Shown piece by piece: positions 1 to 6,927 of a stretch of 26,470 nucleotides of DNA. The position numbers and the translations under genes are program-made. This stretch comes from Spirochaetes bacterium RBG_16_67_19 (GTDB lineage Bacteria > Spirochaetota > Spirochaetia > SZUA-6 > DRHE01). The notes beneath the pieces were generated by a model. That model was not told the origin of the DNA and ran no database searches. It saw nothing but the letters and a program-made list of their open reading frames with translations. Each line of letters starts with the position of its first letter. Positions within the stretch are counted from its first letter, which is position 1. Where the stretch lies: positions 1-26,470 of the forward strand of contig MIBK01000108.1 of the NCBI GenBank assembly GCA_001829505.1, written 5' to 3'.

Positions 1-545
1 CAGAAATACAGGCTGAGGCCTACGAGCTGGAGCTGCCAGAACAGGCAGGCCTGCTCCGGGTCCCAGACCAGCGCCACGGCCAGCAGGCGGTCCGCGTAAT
101 GGTAATAGGGGCCTCCCAGCACGATGGGACAAAGCCGCGCGGCTAAAAGCTTCCTGCCTTCCAGCCCGAGCAGGAAGGACAGGTCCGCCGTCAGGTTGAA
201 ATAGGAGTCGTGCTTGCGCCGGAAAAGCCAGCAGCCGGCGGAAAAGCCCGTGAAGGCTTCTGTGAAAGGCTCCGGAACCAGGCGGGGCACCTGGAACAGC
301 TCCAGCTCCAAGCGGCTGCCCGGCAGCCAGCTGAGCCCCGCCCGGGCATACAGCCCCGGGGCAACCGGGTATCCCGCGCTGCGGTCCGCCGGCTGGAAGG
401 TGTTGCTGGAAACCGTCAGCCCGAACCGGGCGGGCGAGGCATCCCCTGCCGGCCCCGCTGCCGGCACGGCGGCCAAGGGCCGCGCCGGCAGGAGGGCCGC
501 GGCCAGCAGGAGCCAGGGAAGCAACGGGCGCAGGCAAGGTGGCAT
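1..545 (-). CDS. secreted protein of unknown function, possible outer-membrane barrel (C-terminus outside window)
   Basis: The frame opens with ATG at 545 and stays open for 181 codons to the window edge, so the C-terminus is missing. A GGAGGT ribosome site lies just upstream of the ATG. The product starts with a typical signal peptide (a run of Leu/Ala after a short start, then an Ala-rich cleavage region near residues 20-27). The mature part alternates hydrophobic and polar residues and is rich in aromatic residues, which suggests beta strands, perhaps an outer-membrane protein. It starts 12 bases after the stop of the preceding secreted protein and is probably in one operon with it and the phospholipase D-like lipoprotein. 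I do not recognise a family. Reading frame and start are well supported; the barrel idea is inference. Confidence 0.75.
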   Translation of the reverse strand, partial: MPPCLRPLLPWLLLAAALLPARPLAAVPAAGPAGDASPARFGLTVSSNTFQPADRSAGYPVAPGLYARAGLSWLPGSRLELELFQVPRLVPEPFTEAFTGFSAGCWLFRRKHDSYFNLTADLSFLLGLEGRKLLAARLCPIVLGGPYYHYADRLLAVALVWDPEQACLFWQLQLVGLSLYF

Positions 546-557
546 CGAGGACCTCCG

Positions 558-1091
558 TCAGAACAGGAACAACGCCGCCTGGAAAAGGACCAGGCCCCAG
601 CCCCGGGCGCCGCCCCACTGATCAAGCAGCAGCTCCGGGGAGCAGAGCGTGAAGATCGCGTCTCCGGCCCGCAGGCGCAGGGGGGAGGCGGCCAGCGTGA
701 AGCGCAGACCGGCGCCGTCCAGCCGGTAGAGCAGGCCCGCCCCGATCGCGGGGCTCCACCGAAGCGCGGCATAGAACGTGCGCAGCAGCCAGGGCAGGCG
801 GGCGTCGAACAGGGTCAGGGCCAGGCCCGCCCGCAGCGTGAGATCTCCGGTCTGGCCGGGGGCTACGGGCAGCAGGATCCCGGCGAAAACGGCGGGATTG
901 CCGGCGGGAAGGGCCAGCGGCTCCAGAAACAGACCCGCGGACAGGCACGCCGCCGGCGGAAGGAATGCGGCTTCCGCGAATCCACAGCTCTCGACGAAGA
1001 GCCCGCCGCCCCACGGCCATGTTTCCCCAAGACAGCGGGCGGGTGGGGCAGCCCATAGCAGGAGCGGCAGCAGAAGCGCCGCGGCACGCAT
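558..1091 (-). CDS. secreted protein of unknown function, barrel-like
   Basis: This 177-residue protein starts with ATG at 1091, with a GGAGG-type ribosome site inside the end of the upstream gene. A signal peptide spans about residues 1-20 (MRAAALLLPLLLWAAPPARC). A cysteine sits at residue 20, but the sequence before it is a poor lipobox, so a normal secreted protein is as likely as a lipoprotein. The mature region is made of alternating hydrophobic and small residues and ends in LFQAALFLF, resembling the aromatic C-terminal strand of outer-membrane barrels. It lies 4 bases after the phospholipase D-like gene and 12 bases before another secreted protein of the same style, so the three are probably co-transcribed. 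No family recognised; localisation is inferred. Confidence 0.72.
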   Translation of the reverse strand: MRAAALLLPLLLWAAPPARCLGETWPWGGGLFVESCGFAEAAFLPPAACLSAGLFLEPLALPAGNPAVFAGILLPVAPGQTGDLTLRAGLALTLFDARLPWLLRTFYAALRWSPAIGAGLLYRLDGAGLRFTLAASPLRLRAGDAIFTLCSPELLLDQWGGARGWGLVLFQAALFLF

Positions 1092-1095
1092 CGCG

Positions 1096-2313
1096 TCACC
1101 CTCCCAAAAACAGCAGCAGATAGTACAGGAAGTACTTCGTCCCGCGGTAGCCGGCGGCCTCCTCCTCGGTGATGGGCCGGGAATGGGAGGCCAGATATGC
1201 CAGGTTCTCGAGCATGGGCTGCCCCTGATCGCGGCCCTCGAGAACCAGATTCAGCTCTTTGGACAACCAGGCCGAGCGGAAATTGAAGTTCACCGACCCA
1301 ATGCCGAACCACCGCCCATCGACGATCACCGCCTTATAGTGCAGATGGGACAGGGGGTGCCCGTATTCCCACAGGCGCGCCCCGGCCCGGATCAGAGCGC
1401 TCTTGCGATAACCGGTGGCGTAATGGAACTTGTCCAGAAAGCTGTAGGCGCCCGAGAAGAGGATGTTCACCCGCACGCCGGCCTCGCTCAGCCGCCGGAT
1501 GCGCCGCAGCACGGCGCGGTCGGGCATGGTGTAGTCCTGGATCAGCCAGATCTCCTCGCGGGCCAGGTCGAAGAGCCGGCTGAACATCCGCCGGGCCACT
1601 GCCTGGCCGTCCTGGTGCACCAGCCAGGCGCGGGAGTCCCCGGTCCCGGGTCCCGGCCGCACGGCGAAATCGCCGGCGTGCAGCTTATCCATGGAATAGG
1701 AGTTCCATTGCCGGACGAAAGCCTCCACCAGTTCGCGGCAGGCTACAGCGGAGCGGAATTCGACCATGGAATCGGTGTTCCCGGCCTGCTCGGGGGAGGC
1801 CAGCGAAGTGGTCCAGATGTTCTGGCCGCCCAGCAGGATTTTTTCGCCGTCCACGATCCAGAACTTGCGATGGTCCCGGTAGACGAACAGGGGCAGCCGG
1901 GCCAGGCGGCTCCCGCGCATGGGGTTGAACTCGGCGACCGGGATGCCCATGCGCACCAGGAAGGGGATGCCGGTGCGGCCTGGCACGAAGCCGGAGGAGG
2001 CGTCAGTGATCAGGTACACGCGCACACCCTGCTGCATCCGGGCGCGCAGGAGCTCGAATACCTGCTTGCCCTTCTCGTCCTCATTGACCAGGAACGAGTC
2101 GATCAGGATGTAGTCGCGGGCCTCCCGGATCAACTCCTCGGCGCGGCGCAGAAAAGCGTCGCCGGTGAAATAGAAGCTCAAGCCCCCCAGGTCGGCGCAG
2201 CGTGTTCCGGGGAAATCAAGGTCTGCCCGCTCGGGGCCGGGATCGCGCGGGATGGTCGTGCAGGAGGCCGAAAGCAAAACCAGCAGGGCCAGGGCCAGCC
2301 CCATGTTTTTCAT
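1096..2313 (-). CDS. phospholipase D-like (cardiolipin synthase-type) lipoprotein
   Basis: This 405-residue protein has two HKD motifs of the phospholipase D superfamily: HRKFWIVDGEKILLGGQN at about residues 148-165 and HYKAVIVDGRWFGIGSVN at about 325-342. Two HKD half-sites and this length fit the cardiolipin synthase / bacterial PLD group, which transfers or hydrolyses phosphatidyl groups. The chosen start (ATG 2313) gives a clean lipoprotein signal, MKNMGLALALLVLLSASC, with the lipid cysteine at residue 18. An ATG 15 codons upstream (2358) keeps the frame but puts a polar stretch before the signal. A membrane-anchored lipoprotein is unlike classical cardiolipin synthase, which has N-terminal helices, so a role in envelope lipid or polymer turnover is also possible. 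It is first in an operon with two secreted proteins and divergent from the UroD-like gene. Confidence 0.88.
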   Translation of the reverse strand: MKNMGLALALLVLLSASCTTIPRDPGPERADLDFPGTRCADLGGLSFYFTGDAFLRRAEELIREARDYILIDSFLVNEDEKGKQVFELLRARMQQGVRVYLITDASSGFVPGRTGIPFLVRMGIPVAEFNPMRGSRLARLPLFVYRDHRKFWIVDGEKILLGGQNIWTTSLASPEQAGNTDSMVEFRSAVACRELVEAFVRQWNSYSMDKLHAGDFAVRPGPGTGDSRAWLVHQDGQAVARRMFSRLFDLAREEIWLIQDYTMPDRAVLRRIRRLSEAGVRVNILFSGAYSFLDKFHYATGYRKSALIRAGARLWEYGHPLSHLHYKAVIVDGRWFGIGSVNFNFRSAWLSKELNLVLEGRDQGQPMLENLAYLASHSRPITEEEAAGYRGTKYFLYYLLLFLGG

Positions 2314-2366
2314 TATACAGCCGCCGTCCCAAACCGGGAAGTGCATGCCTTTTTTCATTTTGCCGA

Positions 2367-2395
2367 TTTACAGCGCTCCAGAGCGCTGGTAGGCT
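2367..2395 (+). promoter_or_regulatory. candidate promoter of the UroD-like gene, leaderless type
   Basis: TTTACA (2367-2372), 17-base spacer, TAGGCT (2390-2395), then only six bases before the ATG at 2402. Transcription would start at about the A of ATG, and no ribosome site precedes the start. The hexamers are only moderate matches, but the geometry repeats at other genes in the window. Confidence 0.45.
2371..2388. promoter_or_regulatory. perfect 8-bp-arm palindrome inside the promoter of the UroD-like gene
   Basis: CAGCGCTC-CA-GAGCGCTG is a perfect inverted repeat with a 2-base centre. It overlaps the last two bases of the candidate -35 (TTTACA, 2367-2372) and fills almost all of the 17-base spacer before the -10 (TAGGCT, 2390-2395). 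It is placed as an operator for a dimeric regulator would be. It is also in the divergent region of the PLD-like operon, so it could act on both. Too short and loop-poor for a terminator. Confidence 0.55.
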
Positions 2396-2401
2396 TGAAG
2401 C

Positions 2402-3676
2402 ATGGTCAACGCCAGCGACAAGAAGGTCATCCGGGAGCTCGCCTCCAGATGGAAGGACCTGGCCGCCCAGCCGGTCATGCGCGAGCGAAAGCGCCTTTGG
2501 AAGGCCGTGCACGACCTGGAACCCGAGCGGCCGGTCATCCTGGTGGAAACCTCTTCCATCGACGGCTTTGTCGCCCCCGAGGAGCTCTCCTGCCAGGATC
2601 CGTTCCTGCGCGCCGTGGAGCAGAATCTGCGGGACAACCTCCGCCATGCCGAGGAGCTGGGCGACGACCTGATCCTGGAGCCCTACTTCCGCCTGGGCTG
2701 GCATCTGGACTGCTCGGACTTCGGGGTGAACGTGGAGACCAGGCCCGCCACCGTGGCCAAGGATGAGATCGCCCTCGGATACACCTTCAACTTCCCGATC
2801 CGCTCCCCGGCGGACGTGCGCCTGCTCAAGCAGCGCTCCTTCCAAGTGGATCGGCCCCGGACCCTGCAGAGGAAGCAGCTGCTGGAGGACGCCATGGGCG
2901 ACCTGCTGCCGGTGCGGGTGGGCAACTATGACCCGTTCCTGGCCCAATGGGGGGACGAAGGCTGGACCGGGATGTTCTTCTTCGGCCTGACCTGGCAGAT
3001 CTACCGCTTCATCGGCAACGACGGCCTGCTGTACTGGCTGTACGACGCGCCGGACACCATCCATTGGCTCATGGAGTACATGGCTCAAGACCGGGAGCGG
3101 CTGTTCGAGTTCCTGGAGCGGGAGAAGCTGCTGGTGCCCAATACGGACAACCAGATGGCCGGGCCGCGGGCCTACGGCTACGTGTCGGAGCTGCCGGGGC
3201 CGGAAGCCGACGGCCGTACCCGGCTGAAGGACCTGTGGGGCTGGGCGGAGTCGCAGGAGTCCACGGTCATCTCCCCGGATATGTACAAGGAGTTCTTCCT
3301 GCCCTACCTGGCCCGCCTGAGCGCCAGGTTCGGCCTGGTCTACTACGGCTGCTGCGAGCCGGTGCACGACCGGCTGTCCCTGATCATGCAGGCCATCCCC
3401 AACCTGCGCTCCGTCTCGGTTTCCGGCTGGGCGGACTTCCGCCAGGTGGCGGAGATGCTGGGCCGCCGCTACGTGTACTCCCGCAAGCCGACCCCGGCAT
3501 TCATCAGCGGGCCCAACCCGGACTGGGGGCTGGTGGAGCAGGACATGCGCAAGACCTACGCCGCGGCCAAGGACTGCTGCGTGGAGCTGCTGTTCCGGGA
3601 CATCTATACCGTCGCCAAGGACCGGCCCCGCTTGGCCCGCTGGGTGGCGATGACCCGCAAGATCTTCGGGATGTGA
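2402..3676 (+). CDS. uroporphyrinogen decarboxylase (URO-D) family protein, probable methyltransferase-type
   Basis: This 424-residue protein belongs to the URO-D fold family (a TIM barrel), judged from overall pattern and the segment YYGCCEPVHDR at about residues 314-324. That segment matches the GxCEPxHD motif of the non-haem URO-D relatives related to corrinoid-dependent methyltransferases (MtaA/MtbA group). Those proteins move methyl groups between corrinoid proteins and thiols using zinc bound by His/Cys. True HemE is about 350 residues and lacks this motif. Cysteines at 317 and 318 and His 322 are candidate metal ligands. No corrinoid protein or methyltransferase partner lies nearby, so the substrate is unknown. 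The start at ATG 2402 fits the leaderless-type promoter. It converges with the mtfA-like gene, 10 bases apart. Confidence 0.85.
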   Translation: MVNASDKKVIRELASRWKDLAAQPVMRERKRLWKAVHDLEPERPVILVETSSIDGFVAPEELSCQDPFLRAVEQNLRDNLRHAEELGDDLILEPYFRLGWHLDCSDFGVNVETRPATVAKDEIALGYTFNFPIRSPADVRLLKQRSFQVDRPRTLQRKQLLEDAMGDLLPVRVGNYDPFLAQWGDEGWTGMFFFGLTWQIYRFIGNDGLLYWLYDAPDTIHWLMEYMAQDRERLFEFLEREKLLVPNTDNQMAGPRAYGYVSELPGPEADGRTRLKDLWGWAESQESTVISPDMYKEFFLPYLARLSARFGLVYYGCCEPVHDRLSLIMQAIPNLRSVSVSGWADFRQVAEMLGRRYVYSRKPTPAFISGPNPDWGLVEQDMRKTYAAAKDCCVELLFRDIYTVAKDRPRLARWVAMTRKIFGM

Positions 3677-3686
3677 GTCGGGAGGA

Positions 3687-4457
3687 TTATTTCTTCAGGC
3701 GCGCTGCGGGATCTTGTCGGAAGAAGGCGGCGAGGAGCCGGTAGACCTGCGGGTACTCCCCCTTCAGCACCCCCGGCTGTTCGAAGAAGTACTCGCAGCC
3801 CACGGCGAAGAACTCCGCGTCGTTCTCCGCGGCGTAGTCGTCGATGCGCAGGCGCTTTCCCCGGCGCTTGCGGCCGGCCCTTTTGCGGAAATCCTCGTAG
3901 GCGCCGCTGAAACCCTCGTACCACTCCGCCGCGCTGACCCCCTGGTGCAGCTGCGGGCGGCCGTTGAATTGACCGTCCAGCAGATCCAGTTTGTGGGCCG
4001 CCTCGTGGATCACCACATTGTAGCCATCGCCCCACCCGGAGGCCTCCACGTCCTGCCAGGAAAGCACCACGGGGCCCTGGTCCCAGGACTCGCCGCTCTG
4101 TTCCTCTTCCCACTCGTGCACCACGCCGGCCTCGTCCTGCTCCCGCAGCTCCTGGGTGAACACGTCGGGGACCACAACCACGGTGCGCCAGTTGCGGTAC
4201 CAGTCCAGGCCCAGGTTGAGCACCGGCAGGCAGGCCTGCACGGCGATCACGGCGCGGAGGTACGCGTCCAACTCCTGCCCGCCGCGGAGCTCAAAGGTCT
4301 TCTCGTGAAGGAACAGGGTGCTCAGCTCCCGCAGACGGCCCTGCTCCTCGGGGGAAAACCCCGCCAGGATGGGGTGCTCCTCCAGCAGGGAGGACCAGTG
4401 CTCCGGGGCGAGCAGCCGCTGGCGCAGGATCCGCGCGCGGCGCAGGCGGCGGAACAA
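3687..4457 (-). CDS. mtfA: MtfA-type zinc-dependent peptidase (M90 family)
   Basis: This 256-residue protein has the zinc-metallopeptidase motif HEAAH at residues 151-155 in the context VVIHEAAHKLDLLDG, characteristic of MtfA (YeeI). The ENDAEFFAV segment at 211-219 supplies the likely third metal ligand (Glu). Length and layout match the family (about 265 residues in E. coli). In E. coli MtfA is a cytosolic aminopeptidase that binds the repressor Mlc and so affects glucose transport; that link is known only there and no Mlc or PTS gene is visible here. The frame has no ATG near the start; the first usable start is TTG at 4457, five bases after the stop of a 23-codon leader ORF, which suggests translational coupling. 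Confidence 0.9.
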   Translation of the reverse strand: MFRRLRRARILRQRLLAPEHWSSLLEEHPILAGFSPEEQGRLRELSTLFLHEKTFELRGGQELDAYLRAVIAVQACLPVLNLGLDWYRNWRTVVVVPDVFTQELREQDEAGVVHEWEEEQSGESWDQGPVVLSWQDVEASGWGDGYNVVIHEAAHKLDLLDGQFNGRPQLHQGVSAAEWYEGFSGAYEDFRKRAGRKRRGKRLRIDDYAAENDAEFFAVGCEYFFEQPGVLKGEYPQVYRLLAAFFRQDPAARLKK

Positions 4458-4462
4458 GCCCG

Positions 4463-4534
4463 CTAGCCCGCCTGCTTACAGAAGGTCTTGAGCAGCGCCG
4501 CGGCGTCGCCGGCGTACAGCACTTTCCTGTTCAT
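4463..4534 (-). CDS. 23-codon leader ORF upstream of mtfA
   Basis: ATG at 4534 opens a 23-codon frame starting MNRKVLYAGDAAALLKTF and ending with TAG five bases before the TTG start of mtfA. A promoter with TTGACG, 17-base spacer and TAGTAT places the transcription start at about this ATG, so it would be the first codon of a leaderless message. It could be a coupling leader for the weak TTG start of mtfA, or the residue of a lost gene. It has no run of one amino acid typical of attenuation leaders. Translation is not proven. Confidence 0.45.
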   Translation of the reverse strand: MNRKVLYAGDAAALLKTFCKQAG

Positions 4535-4541
4535 GGGCGTG

Positions 4542-4570
4542 ATACTATGACAGGGCGATTGCAGCGTCAA
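4542..4570 (-). promoter_or_regulatory. candidate promoter of the leader ORF and mtfA, leaderless type
   Basis: On the minus strand TTGACG (4570-4565), 17-base spacer, TAGTAT (4547-4542), then seven bases to the ATG at 4534. The same bases read on the plus strand give an extended -10 (TG at 4540-4541, then TACTAT 4543-4548) that could serve the divergent HisD-like gene, whose message would then have a leader of about 28 bases. Confidence 0.5.
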
Positions 4571-4582
4571 CGAGGAGGCAGC

Positions 4583-5668
4583 ATGAGGGCGTTCAAGGAG
4601 GGAGGGCACCGCCTGTTCGAGAAGGGGTGGTCGGCGAGATGCTGGCCGACCTGGAGGCCCATGGACTGGAGGCGGTGCGGCGCTACAGCCGGAAGTTTGA
4701 CGACTGGGACCCTCATGGCTTCGAGCTGACACCCGGGCAGATCCAGGAGGCCATCGGACGGCTGGACCCCCAGGTGCTGCGGGATACCGATTTCTGCCAG
4801 GGCAACGTGCGCGCCTTCGCCCGGGCCCAGTTGGCCACCCTGCGGCCGCTGGAGGTGGAGCTCCGGCCGGGCGTGTTCCTGGGGCACCGCCACGTTCCCG
4901 TGGGCGCGGTGGGCGCCTACGTTCCCGGAGGACGCTACCCGATGTTCGGCTCGGCGCAGATGTCCATCATCCCCGCCAAGGTGGCCGGCGTGGAAAGCGT
5001 GGTGGCCTGCACCCCGCCGGTGAAAGGGCAGGGCTGGTATCCGGCCACGATCAATGCCATGAAGAAGGCCGGGGCCGACCGAGATCCTGGTGATCGCCGA
5101 CGACGCCGCGGATCCGGGGCTGGTGGCCTGTGATCTGCTGGGGCAGGCCGAGCACGACCCCAACAGCGGAGTGGCCCTGATCTGCTTCTCCGTGGCCTTC
5201 GCCCGCGCCTGCCTGGCCGAGCTGGAAGCGCAGCTGGCCGTGCTGCCCACCCGGGAGGTGGCGGAGATGTCCTGGCGGGACAACGGACGGATCTACATCG
5301 CCGACAATCCGGAGGAGGCCGTGAGTCTGGCTGACGACTACGCCCCGGAACACCTGGAGCTGCAGGTGGCCGACGCGGATTTCTTCTTCGGTCGCCTGCG
5401 CAACTACGGCTCCCTGTTCATCGGGGAGGAGACCACGGTGGCCTACGGGGACAAATGCATCGGCACCAACCACATCCTGCCCACCAGCCGTTCGGCCCGC
5501 TATACGGGCGGGCTGTGGGTCGGCAAGTTCCTGAAGACGGTCACCTACCGGCGCATGAGCCGGCAGGCCAGCCTGGAAATCGGGGAGGTGACCGAGCGGC
5601 AATGCGCGGTGGAGCGGATGCTGGCCCACGGGCTCACGGCTCGAAAGCGGCTGGAGAAATTCGCCTGA
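4583..5668 (+). pseudogene. HisD-family dehydrogenase (HpsN-like paralogue), broken by a frameshift and an internal deletion
   Basis: Start ATG 4583 has an excellent ribosome site (GAGGAGG at 4572-4578). The 5' part reads MRAFKEGGHRLFEKG, then the homologous frame shifts in the G-run at 4624-4627 and continues through GAVGAYVPGGRYPMFGSA to NAMKKAGAD near 5079. The family match then moves to another frame, TEILVIADDAADP (from 5078), through QAEHDPNSG, DDYAPEHLEL and GTNHILPTSRSARYTGGLW to the stop at 5668. In HisD proteins about 50 residues (the GGAQA...VGPGN region) separate these two parts; here they are absent. Zinc and catalytic residues (QAEH, PEH, GTNH) remain, but NAD-site sequence is lost. 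YVPGGRYP and the GTNHILPT..ARYTGGLWVGK end place it nearer to sulfopropanediol dehydrogenase-like paralogues than to histidine-pathway HisD. Intact about 430 residues expected. Confidence 0.85.
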
Positions 5669-5725
5669 CGCGCCGAGCTCCCGGCGCCGGATAGGGCGAG
5701 GCTGTCCCGGCCTAGGGCCGCCGGA

Positions 5726-6829
5726 TCAGCTCAGCGCCCGATAGATCAGCCGCCCGCCCAGGCGGGAGCTGGCGGCACGGGCGGCCCAGTGCAGCAGCGG
5801 CCGGCCGCGGCGGCTGATCCAGTCCCCGATCCGCAGGGAAGGCTCCAGGCTGGTCCGCAAGGCTCTGCCGTAGAGGCGCCGGATGCGGGGCTCCGCCCAG
5901 CCGGAACGCAGGGCGGAGGCGGTCACCCGCCCTGCCAGGCGGCCGCTGGCCAGGGCATAGGAGAGGCCCTCGCCGGTGAACGGGTTGACCAGGCGCAGGC
6001 AGTCGCCGGCCAGGAGAGTCCCCGGCAGGCTGCGGTGCAGGACGCGGGAGCTCGGCAGGATGGGGTGGAAGCGCGGCCTGCCCAGGGGCCGGGCCGCGGC
6101 CATCCGCTCGCCCAGGTTGCGCCGCAGGAAGCGCTCGAGGAGCTCCCGGGGGCCCATACCCGCTGGCGGGCCGCGCCGCTGCCCGCGCGCCAGGCAGAAA
6201 CCGACGTTCACCTGCGAACCCGACTCCGGGAAAAGCCAGCCGTAGCGGGGGAAGAGCTCCGGGTCGAAGAACAGCTCGATGGTGTGCGGCTCGAACGGCA
6301 CCGCCTCGTAGCGGGCCAGGCAGGCCAGCCAGCGCGACGAGGGAGGGGGCCGCAGGCCGTAGCGCGAGCCCGCTCCGGAGGCCAGGATCACGCGCCGGGC
6401 GCCGATACTGGCCCCGCCGGCCTTCACGCCCCGTACCCGACCCTGCTCCAGGAGCAGGCCCTGTGCCCGACAACCGGTGCGCAGCACGGCGCCCGCGCGC
6501 GCCGCCTCTTCAGCCAGCAGCGCGTCCAGAAAGCGGCGCCTTACCACCAGGGAGGTGCGGCGCCCGGAAACCAGCAGCTCGCGGCCGCCGGGCGTGCGCA
6601 GGCGAGCGGCGCGGATGGGGTAGCCCAGGGGCAGCACCCGCGACCACAGGCCCATACGGCGCAGCACGCGCCGGGCCGGCGGGGAAAGCCCTCCGGCACA
6701 CACCTTGTCCCGCGGCCATTCTTCCCGCTCCAGCAGGAGCACCGAGCCCGCTCCGCGCAGGGCCGCCTCCCGGGCGGCGCTGCAGCCTGCGGGACCGGCG
6801 CCGATCACCACGACGTCGAACCGCTCCAT
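5726..6829 (-). CDS. FAD-dependent oxidoreductase, geranylgeranyl reductase family
   Basis: This 367-residue flavoprotein has the dinucleotide-binding motif VVVIGAGPAGCSAAREAA at about residues 6-23, the VCAGGLSP segment at 43-50 typical of geranylgeranyl reductase-like enzymes, and the second FAD contact GDCLRLVNPFTGEGLSYAL at about 275-293. Family members reduce prenyl double bonds (archaeal lipids, chlorophyll and quinone side chains) or act as other FAD oxidoreductases; the substrate here cannot be told. I chose ATG 6829, directly before the FAD motif, over a TTG 18 codons upstream (6883). A modest promoter (TTGCGG 6871-6866, 17 bases, TACCCT 6848-6843) supports this. It is divergent from the HyuA gene and stands alone, without prenyl synthesis genes nearby. 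Confidence 0.85.
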   Translation of the reverse strand: MERFDVVVIGAGPAGCSAAREAALRGAGSVLLLEREEWPRDKVCAGGLSPPARRVLRRMGLWSRVLPLGYPIRAARLRTPGGRELLVSGRRTSLVVRRRFLDALLAEEAARAGAVLRTGCRAQGLLLEQGRVRGVKAGGASIGARRVILASGAGSRYGLRPPPSSRWLACLARYEAVPFEPHTIELFFDPELFPRYGWLFPESGSQVNVGFCLARGQRRGPPAGMGPRELLERFLRRNLGERMAAARPLGRPRFHPILPSSRVLHRSLPGTLLAGDCLRLVNPFTGEGLSYALASGRLAGRVTASALRSGWAEPRIRRLYGRALRTSLEPSLRIGDWISRRGRPLLHWAARAASSRLGGRLIYRALS

Positions 6830-6890
6830 GGCCTTTTGCTGCAGGGTAAACCATCCGGCCGGCGGCCGCAACAAGCGCAGCAAGCGCCGA

Positions 6891-6919
6891 TTGACACGCT
6901 CGGGGTGATTTCCTACAGT
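6891..6919 (+). promoter_or_regulatory. promoter of hyuA-like gene, leaderless type
   Basis: TTGACA (6891-6896) is a perfect -35, followed by a 17-base spacer and TACAGT (6914-6919). The ATG is at 6928, eight bases beyond the -10, so the message would have a leader of zero to a few bases. There is no purine-rich ribosome site before the ATG. Confidence 0.7.
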
Positions 6920-6927
6920 GACGCGCT

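Noticed and set aside
778..2766. 662-codon plus-strand frame across the PLD-like gene and the start of the UroD-like gene
   Set aside because: It overlaps two well-supported genes and has no recognisable domain.
5681..5690. CCGGCGCCGG palindrome after the HisD-like pseudogene
   Set aside because: Short G+C palindromes are expected by chance here, it has no loop or T-run, and nothing depends on it.
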